From assembly GCA_030038235.1 (NCBI GenBank), contig JASHPE010000121.1:1-34526 (forward strand): a DNA stretch of 34,526 nucleotides. The letters run 5' to 3'. This DNA is from Terriglobia bacterium (GTDB taxonomy: Bacteria; Acidobacteriota; Terriglobia; UBA7540). A program made the position numbers and the translations under genes. The notes beneath the pieces were generated by a model that was given only the letters and a program-made list of their open reading frames with translations, searched no databases and was not told where the DNA came from. This document shows, piece after piece, positions 29,256 through 34,526 of the stretch (within the stretch, counting starts at the first letter, position 1; the number at the start of each line of letters is the position of its first letter).

Positions 29256-30566
29256 ATGGCCGAAATACAACCTTGGCGAGCCCTCTACTACGACGCTGAA
29301 GCCGTCGGTCAACTGGACCGCGTCATCACGCAGCCGTACGACAAGATCTCTCCCGAGATGCAGGCACGCTACTACCAGGCAAGCCCGTACAATCTGGCGC
29401 GGATCATCCGCCGCCGCAGCGATCCGGCCGAGCAGGATCCTTACACCGCGGCCGCCGCCGAGTTTCGCAGTTGGATCGAGCGCGGCATCCTGCGCCGCGA
29501 CGCTCAGCCCGCGCTTTATCCGTATAGCCAGGAATACGCCGTGCCCGGTCAGCCTGACTTACGCAAGCGGCGCACAGGTTTTATCGGATTGGTTCGCCTT
29601 GAGGAATATTCCGCAGGCGTCGTCTACCGCCATGAGGAGACGCTCGCCGGTCCCAAGGCAGACCGTATGTCGTTGTTGCGCGCGACGCGCGCGCACTTTG
29701 GCCAGATTTTCCTGCTCTACAGCGATCCCGAGGGCATGGTGGAACGCGAACTCGCGGCGTCAGTGGGCAGCGCGCCCGCTTGGGAGAAGTTGGAGGATGA
29801 ATATGGCACGCGCCACGAGGTCTGGCGTGTGACGGCGAACGGCGTTTTGGAGAGTGTCCGCAGCGAAATGCGCGATCGCCGGCTGGTGATCGCGGACGGG
29901 CACCATCGCTACGAGACCGCGCTCGCTTATCGCAACAGCTTGCGCGCCGAAGGGAAGGGAAGCGAAGCCTCGGATTACGTGATGGCGACTTTCGTCCGCA
30001 TGGAGACCGACGGCTTGTTGATCCTGCCCACGCACCGGGTGGTGCACGGGCTCTTCGACTTCCGTTGGAACCGCTTCCTGACGGCAGCAGGCGACGACTT
30101 TGACGTGAAGGAGCTGCCCGGCAACGCCTCGATGGAACTTGCCGGCTGGCGTCGCGAGTTAACCGAGACGGGGAGCGGCGCGCCCGCTTTCCTGGCTTAT
30201 GCCGGCCCCGGACGCGCGGCGTTGCTGGTGCTGCGCGAAACCGCCGAAGAGTGGGAGTTGGCGGGAACGCCCCCGGGTCTCGCCCGGCTGGACGTGTTCG
30301 TACTGCACCGCATGCTGATCGAGGACGCGCTGGGGGTCGACGGCCAGGCGGTGCGTGAGGAGAGAAACCTGCACTATGAACGAGACGCCGAGGCGGCGAT
30401 TCGCGCCGTAGACGAAGAGCGCGCCCAGCTTTGTTTCCTGCTGAATCCGACACCCATCGAGGCGGTGCGCGACAATGCCTTTGCGGGCCAGGTGATGCCG
30501 CAGAAATCGACAGACTTCTACCCGAAGCTGCTCTCCGGGCTTACGATCTATGATCTTGAAGGGTAG
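29256..30566 (+). CDS. DUF1015 family protein
   Basis: 436 residues from ATG 29256, with AAAGGA some 11 bases upstream. The family is recognised by the opening IQPWRALYYDAEAVGQLDRVITQPYDKISPEMQARYY, the middle RRTGFIGLVRLEEYS and ETLAGPKADRMSLLRATRAHFGQIFLLYSD, the strongly conserved VIADGHHRYETALAYRN, and the late LLNPTPIEAVRDNAFAGQVMPQKSTDFYPKLLSGL. DUF1015 proteins are soluble and widespread, with no firmly established activity; the histidine-rich DGHHRYET motif suggests metal or phosphate binding. The gene has its own upstream region and converges on the STAS gene, whose stop lies 51 bases away. Function not known. Confidence 0.9.
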   Translation: MAEIQPWRALYYDAEAVGQLDRVITQPYDKISPEMQARYYQASPYNLARIIRRRSDPAEQDPYTAAAAEFRSWIERGILRRDAQPALYPYSQEYAVPGQPDLRKRRTGFIGLVRLEEYSAGVVYRHEETLAGPKADRMSLLRATRAHFGQIFLLYSDPEGMVERELAASVGSAPAWEKLEDEYGTRHEVWRVTANGVLESVRSEMRDRRLVIADGHHRYETALAYRNSLRAEGKGSEASDYVMATFVRMETDGLLILPTHRVVHGLFDFRWNRFLTAAGDDFDVKELPGNASMELAGWRRELTETGSGAPAFLAYAGPGRAALLVLRETAEEWELAGTPPGLARLDVFVLHRMLIEDALGVDGQAVREERNLHYERDAEAAIRAVDEERAQLCFLLNPTPIEAVRDNAFAGQVMPQKSTDFYPKLLSGLTIYDLEG

Positions 30567-30617
30567 TGCGTCGCGCTCCGCTGCACGTCCTGCCGCGCCC
30601 AACGATGCGTGGCTCGG

Positions 30618-30962
30618 TCACGAAAAGGATTTCAGGCCGGTCGCGACGTTGTCGAAGACATCGAAGACGGTAACGAGCTTCGTGATGTTGAGTTGCTCGC
30701 TCACTTTCTTCGTGAGATTCGCCAGTTTCATCGTACCATTGGCGTTTCGAGCGGACGTAAATCCGGAGACCAGCGTGCCAAGGCCGGCGCTATCAATGTA
30801 ACCCACCTCGCCCAGGTCCACCAGGATCTTGTTGTCGCCGGCGTCCAGCAGCCTCTTAATGGTGCTGCGAAGTTCGCTGCTTTCCTGACCCAGCACCAAC
30901 CGGCCTGAAAGTTTGAGTATGGTGACACCATTGCGCTGGTCCTCGGCAATCGTCAATGCCAT
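30618..30962 (-). CDS. STAS-domain anti-sigma factor antagonist
   Basis: 114 residues from ATG 30962, preceded by AAGGAG seven bases upstream; the frame extends to 31010 but without a better start. It is a single STAS domain of the SpoIIAA/RsbV type: VTILKLSGRLVLGQESSELR (~13-32), then ILVDLGEVGYIDSAGLGTLVSGF with phosphorylatable Ser58 in IDSAGLG. In this family the unphosphorylated protein binds an anti-sigma kinase and releases a sigma factor; phosphorylation of the serine reverses this. No anti-sigma kinase or sigma factor is adjacent, so the partner is elsewhere. It lies 112 bases after the metalloprotease-like gene on the same strand. Confidence 0.93.
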   Translation of the reverse strand: MALTIAEDQRNGVTILKLSGRLVLGQESSELRSTIKRLLDAGDNKILVDLGEVGYIDSAGLGTLVSGFTSARNANGTMKLANLTKKVSEQLNITKLVTVFDVFDNVATGLKSFS

Positions 30963-31074
30963 GAGCGGTCTCCTTTTTCCGGAGCGGCCTGCAAGGGCCG
31001 GATGCGCCAATCGTCTGCCTCGGGTCGATCGGTCGCCTGTAGGAATTTTAACCGTCTCGCCGCGACGGACGCAA

Positions 31075-32547
31075 CTAGTGCAGCGATTTGAGCCAGCCGG
31101 TCAGCGCCTTAGCCTGCTCCGCCGAAGCGCCTTCGAACCAGCGGCACTCGTCCCCATCGCTCAGGAGCAAGGCTTGGCGTGCTCCGGTGGCGCGAAAGAG
31201 GACGTTCGCGGATCCGGCGACGCCCCCAGCCCCATCGTCTTCCTTCGAGATGCCGGACCCGATCCATCGATTCAGCATAATCGTGCGATAGTCGGTGCAA
31301 AAATCGGCGGCCGCCTTGGGGGTGGTCCAGCGCGTCCGCGAGATCAGAGTGAATTGCCCGGACACTGGTCCTTCATAGACGAGGTAGCGATCGGCCACCC
31401 AGGTCGCACTCACCTTTTTGCTCTCCTGATCTGTCAAAAGCTGGCCAAAGAGCGCGTCGTAACCAAGCGCGCCCATAACATTATTCTCGACTTGCTGCAC
31501 TCCGGCCATACCTTGGAGCGCTGCGGGAGCCGCCAGCGTGAGGCTGCTGCCTGCCTGCGGATCGGACCTTGCTGTGCCATCAGCCGCCTTCGAAGCCTCA
31601 CCGTCCGGCTGTGCTCCGAAGTAGAGATCCGGCTCGAAGATTTCCCGCGTGTTGCGCGGCGGGTCCGCAAAGACCTGGTTCAGACGCTTCCAGCCCCCCA
31701 ACTCGAGCGCGCGGCGGCAGAACTGCATACCGTCGATGTAAGGAAAGAGCAGTTGAAAGCGCAGGAAGAATGGCGCTTTCGAAAACACCGGAAATGTCGA
31801 CATCGATTGATTGATGCCTTGCTCCATCATGCCGCCGAGGGATGGCAGCTTCTCCACCGGCAATGAGCCCAACATCACTTGCATCATGGAGAGCGTGGCA
31901 TAGCCTTCCACCAGGGCATCGCGGGCGCTCAATTCGTCGTCGTTGTCGCGGACGCTGTTCGTGAATCGCCATAAGTCGAAGCTCTGGTCCTGCAGCGCGT
32001 GCGTCAGCTCGTGGGCGAGCACCACTCTTTGCTGGTCGGGCTCGACCCAGTCCGCCATGAACATGGTCTGACGCCGCGGATCGTAGAAGCCGGCGGCTTG
32101 CTCGGTATAGAACGTCACCAGAAACTGCTCCAGATTGAAGCTCGAATCCACCACGCCGAAAGCCTTGAGGGATGCTTCCTCACCGTGCAGTTCTGCAGGC
32201 GTATACTCGGCATGCAAATTGTCCTTGAGAAAGCGCTCCACCTCGGGCTTGCTGACCACTTCCTTCTTCAGTGACGCCTTGATCGGCAACCCGGTGATCT
32301 GGCTCATTTGCTGCAGGACTTGATCCGCGGTAGCCAGCGCGGATTGCACAGAGTTTGTCTGCGGCTCAGTCGCCGGCGACCCGGGCGCAGGCTGCTGGCC
32401 TTGCGCCTGCCGGACATGGACCAGCATCAGCGCGAAGGCCAGGAGGAGAGTGAGCACAATGGTCCACGCGCGGGCGCGCCTCACAGCGGATACCTCAGGA
32501 TTCGGGGAGGTTTCATGGCTCAATAGTAAGATGCGCGCGAGCGCCAT
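31075..32547 (-). CDS. Secreted zincin-like protein (HExxH)
   Basis: 490 residues. The N-terminus has a signal-type helix (TIVLTLLLAFALMLVHVRQAQG) after 29 mostly basic residues, followed by a Pro/Gln/Ser-rich linker, so it should be exported or anchored. A zinc-binding H179-E180-LT-H183 (VVLAHELTHALQDQSFDL) is followed about 30 residues later by E214 in ALVEGYATLSMM, a spacing that fits gluzincins. A few residues before HExxH, AAGFYDPRRQTMFMADW precedes the active helix. The C-terminal half has no recognised domain. It probably acts as a periplasmic or secreted metallopeptidase; substrate unknown. It is upstream of the STAS gene on the same strand and may be co-transcribed with it. Confidence 0.78.
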   Translation of the reverse strand: MALARILLLSHETSPNPEVSAVRRARAWTIVLTLLLAFALMLVHVRQAQGQQPAPGSPATEPQTNSVQSALATADQVLQQMSQITGLPIKASLKKEVVSKPEVERFLKDNLHAEYTPAELHGEEASLKAFGVVDSSFNLEQFLVTFYTEQAAGFYDPRRQTMFMADWVEPDQQRVVLAHELTHALQDQSFDLWRFTNSVRDNDDELSARDALVEGYATLSMMQVMLGSLPVEKLPSLGGMMEQGINQSMSTFPVFSKAPFFLRFQLLFPYIDGMQFCRRALELGGWKRLNQVFADPPRNTREIFEPDLYFGAQPDGEASKAADGTARSDPQAGSSLTLAAPAALQGMAGVQQVENNVMGALGYDALFGQLLTDQESKKVSATWVADRYLVYEGPVSGQFTLISRTRWTTPKAAADFCTDYRTIMLNRWIGSGISKEDDGAGGVAGSANVLFRATGARQALLLSDGDECRWFEGASAEQAKALTGWLKSLH

Positions 32548-32612
32548 CGCGATCCGCCCTCGAGGGCTAGCGGCTTAGTTCGGCGCGGAGCAAGCAATCG
32601 CACACGCTTCCC

Positions 32613-32621
32613 TGCTATCAT
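32613..32621 (+). promoter_or_regulatory. Extended -10 element of rnpB
   Basis: TGCTATCAT (TGN plus TATCAT at 32616-32621) ends seven bases before the predicted 5' end of RNase P RNA at 32629. This spacing fits transcription initiation. No good -35 element was found at the usual distance. Confidence 0.5.
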
Positions 32622-32628
32622 ACAGCTT

Positions 32629-33103
32629 GCGCGGGCAAGCCGGGCGATCGCTGCCTTGTCTGAGCGCTTGGCCAGTCCTTCGGGATTGGCTGAGCTGGCA
32701 TGGACGAGGGAGAGGAAAGTCCGAACTCCGCAGGGCAGTGTGCTCGCTAACGGCGAGGGCCGAAGGTGGATGGACGCGCGAGCGTCTCGTACGCCTTCAG
32801 TACGGAAAGTGCCACAGAAAACATACCGCCGAAACCGGCGCTCGTAAGGGCGCGGCTCGGTAAGGGTGAAAAGGTGCGGGCTGCGCGAGCGGCCTCAATG
32901 TAAGAGCGCACCGCTCGGGCAGCGATGCTCGAGGCAGGGAAAACCCCACACGGAGCAAGACCAAATAGGAGGCGAGGAGCGGCCCGCTCCGCCACCAGCC
33001 TCGGGTAGGTCGCTGGACCTCAGCCGCAAGGCTGTAGGCTAGATGAATGATCGCCAGCCGCCTCGGGCGGCGACAGAATTCGGCTTACAGGCTTTGCCCG
33101 CGC
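32629..33103 (+). ncRNA. rnpB: RNase P RNA, bacterial type A
   Basis: About 475 nt. The ends pair: gcgcgggcaagcc at the 5' end (32629-32641) against ggctttgcccgcgc at the 3' end (helix P1). Universal blocks are all present: GAGGAAAGTCCGAACTCC (32712-32729), the ACAGAAAACATACCGCC region (32815-32831), GGTAAGGGTGAAAAGGTGCGG (32859-32879), AGATGAATGATCGCC (33042-33056) and the 3' GACAGAATTCGGCTTACAG (33072-33090). RNase P RNA is the catalytic subunit that cuts the 5' leader of tRNA precursors. The P8-P14-type hairpins expected of type A are filled by regular stems. The gene is immediately followed by a recombinase gene on the opposite strand. Confidence 0.97.
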
Positions 33104-33115
33104 ATCTTCAATGAG

Positions 33116-34312
33116 TTACATCGGTTTTGGGGCTGGTTGTGACATAGTTGTGACAAGCTCCAAGCCTCCCCCGGAGTCGAGGATCGTACGGACCCGCTCC
33201 CGAAGCTCAGGCACAAAGGGGGTGTAATGCTTCTCAACGGTTTCAATGGTGTCCCCGAGGACCTTCGCCACATCGTAGGGCGACGCACCCCGTGAGAGCA
33301 TGTCAACGGCGAGCGTATCCCTAAATCGGTGAGGGTGGGCGTCAGGAACACCTGCCCGTCGCCCGAGTGAACGCATCCGCTCATAGAGTCGGGGGCGGGT
33401 CATGGGTTTGCCGGTCGCTGGATTGAGAAGTACTGGTTCGTTTGGCTGGGGATTCCTTTTATCGTGCTCGACTTCGAGGGCAAAGAGCAACTCAATCGGA
33501 ATCGGCAGAATGACCTTCTTTCGGCGTTTCTGCGTGACCCGCTCAATTTCCTTTCGATCCAGATGAACCTCGGCCCACGTTAAAGATACAGCGTCAGAGC
33601 CGCGCAATCCTGTCCACCGCAGCAGTAGGAACGTCAGCAAGTCGTCACCTGCACAGGCTCTCAGTCGGCCTAGATCGTCGCCGGTGAAGGGTTCGGCACC
33701 TCCGTGAGGATTCTCACCGGGTCTGCCCTCCATCCGTACCGGATTCTTTAGAATCCATTCGTTCTCTAATGCAAATGAAAACACTCGATGCAGGATTGCA
33801 GCGTCGAGGGCCAACCCAGAGCCACCGCGTGAGAAGTTCTTCTTCTTGATTCGCTGAATTCTCCACGCTTTAAACAACTCAACCAAGGGCTTGTTGATAT
33901 CGTGCAGAAAGCTGATGCCTTGTTCTTGCAGAAACGTCGTGAATTCCCGGATCGTTGCCCTGTAGCGATCCCTCGTTGATTCCCGGAACTTATTTAATTC
34001 GATCCTCTGAAGCATGTGAGCTTCAAACGACTGGCACAGGTCATCCCACGTCGGTAACTGTCGCTCTCTGAAACCACCGTACTCAGCGAAACGGGCGAAA
34101 GTTGGTTGGGGCAGTACGGCCTTTAGTTCCCGCCACAGGGGAGAGCTTGGGCCTTCGACGAGTGCGGTTTCAAGGCGATGCGCGAGTCGAACCGCTACAT
34201 CACGGTTCTTGGTTCCCAGCGATCCGCGTAGCCGAAATCGGCCCTCAGCGGTGCCGACCCAGCCTCCGTCAGCGTGTAACGTCCGACCCCTCTTACGAAG
34301 AACGATGCCCAT
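33116..34312 (-). CDS. Tyrosine recombinase / phage-type integrase
   Basis: 398 residues from ATG 34312, with a GGGGG run in the five to six bases upstream; ATG 34357, abutting the upstream stop, is an alternative. An N-terminal SAM-like core-binding domain spans ~85-200 (TWDDLCQSFEAHML, then TRDRYRATIREFTTFLQEQG). The catalytic domain has Arg237 in RWTGLRGSDAVSL, a basic KRRKKVILPIP strand, the HPHR box (H326, R329) and the nucleophile Tyr363 in EKHYTPF. The usual LGH box is LGDTIETVEKHY, so its His is replaced by Asp354. It catalyses site-specific strand exchange. It ends 12 bases from the rnpB 3' end, facing it, which suggests an element integrated there. Confidence 0.92.
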   Translation of the reverse strand: MGIVLRKRGRTLHADGGWVGTAEGRFRLRGSLGTKNRDVAVRLAHRLETALVEGPSSPLWRELKAVLPQPTFARFAEYGGFRERQLPTWDDLCQSFEAHMLQRIELNKFRESTRDRYRATIREFTTFLQEQGISFLHDINKPLVELFKAWRIQRIKKKNFSRGGSGLALDAAILHRVFSFALENEWILKNPVRMEGRPGENPHGGAEPFTGDDLGRLRACAGDDLLTFLLLRWTGLRGSDAVSLTWAEVHLDRKEIERVTQKRRKKVILPIPIELLFALEVEHDKRNPQPNEPVLLNPATGKPMTRPRLYERMRSLGRRAGVPDAHPHRFRDTLAVDMLSRGASPYDVAKVLGDTIETVEKHYTPFVPELRERVRTILDSGGGLELVTTMSQPAPKPM

Positions 34313-34357
34313 AAGAACCCCCTGATTGAGCACAGCCGCTAGCAATGGATGGGCCAT

Positions 34358-34526
34358 TCACTGCAGGCGTTTGGTATGCTCCCTCTCGATCTGCAATACC
34401 ACCCGGAGCGGCACCACCTTCCGACCACGTTTGCCGGGTGGTGCGAAGTCTAATACGGTTGCGCCCGCAGCGCGAAGCCGGGGATACACGGAGGCACGCG
34501 AGCACCGCCACCGGGTAGCCAATTCC
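34358..34526 (-). CDS. Excisionase/AlpA-like HTH DNA-binding protein, partial
   Basis: The 5' end is beyond the window; 55 residues are visible, ending at TGA 34358-34360. The sequence reads ELATRWRCSRASVYPRLRAA, then GATVLDFAPPGKRGRKVVPL and RVVLQIEREHTKRLQ. This is a winged helix-turn-helix pattern like that of excisionases and AlpA/MerR-type regulators (LATRWxxSRASVYxRLR). The stop is followed directly by ATG (TGAATG), so it is probably translationally linked to the integrase gene and may govern excision. Recognition rests on the helix-turn-helix pattern only. Confidence 0.6.
   Translation of the reverse strand, partial: ELATRWRCSRASVYPRLRAAGATVLDFAPPGKRGRKVVPLRVVLQIEREHTKRLQ

Overview
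The window looks like a chromosomal segment of a GC-rich soil-type bacterium, most probably Acidobacteriota. This is inferred from the gene repertoire: an acidobacterial-style zinc-ribbon/kinase/TPR protein, a PEP-CTERM protein, DUF1015, small secreted basic proteins, and many intergenic hairpin repeats. No rRNA or tRNA gene was seen, so the phylum is an inference.

Layout. 1-1.3 kb: 3' end of lepA, then a membrane protein that may be N-terminally truncated. 1.3-3.2 kb, minus strand: a small anchored protein, then a two-gene unit in which a secreted basic peptide overlaps a quinone oxidoreductase by ATGA. 3.5-6.8 kb: two tandem FAD-dependent oxidoreductases of the phytoene-dehydrogenase type. 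7.0-9.4 kb: lon protease, closed by a perfect 38-bp inverted repeat. 9.7-12.0 kb: three overlapping genes (zinc-ribbon/double TM2, DUF2752, O-antigen ligase-like). 12.06-12.23 kb: a small DUF1902 gene. 12.4-21.5 kb: a probable surface-polysaccharide region with a MurJ-type flippase, two methyltransferases, a YdeI-like protein, a glycosyltransferase, an asparagine-synthase amidotransferase and an alpha/alpha-barrel-like protein. 21.5-21.7 kb: a broken RelE/HigB-type toxin. 21.9-30.6 kb: a Ser/Thr kinase with TPRs, a PEP-CTERM protein, a zinc-ribbon membrane protein, an HtrA/DegP protease, a phosphoglycolate-phosphatase-like HAD enzyme and a DUF1015 protein. 30.6-32.5 kb, minus strand: a STAS antagonist and a secreted HExxH metalloprotease-like protein. 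32.63-33.10 kb: RNase P RNA. 33.1 kb to the end: a tyrosine recombinase gene ending 12 bases from the rnpB 3' end, preceded by a partial excisionase-like gene. This is probably one edge of an integrated element.

How the genes may work together. The ligase/polymerase, flippase, glycosyltransferase, methyltransferases and amidotransferase would suffice to modify, flip and polymerise a glycan. Lon and HtrA cover cytoplasmic and envelope protein quality control. The kinase and STAS protein are signalling parts.

The most unusual non-coding signal is a set of about nine intergenic stretches built from degenerate 7-8-nt units. The first half carries one version of the unit and the second half its reverse complement, so each can fold into an imperfect hairpin. 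Separate conventional REP/MITE-like hairpins also occur: an ATTCTGAGCGAAGCG type in three copies, an ATTCCCGCGAAAGCGGGAAT type, and a GGGCGGCC type. A cluster of palindromes also sits inside the O-antigen ligase reading frame.
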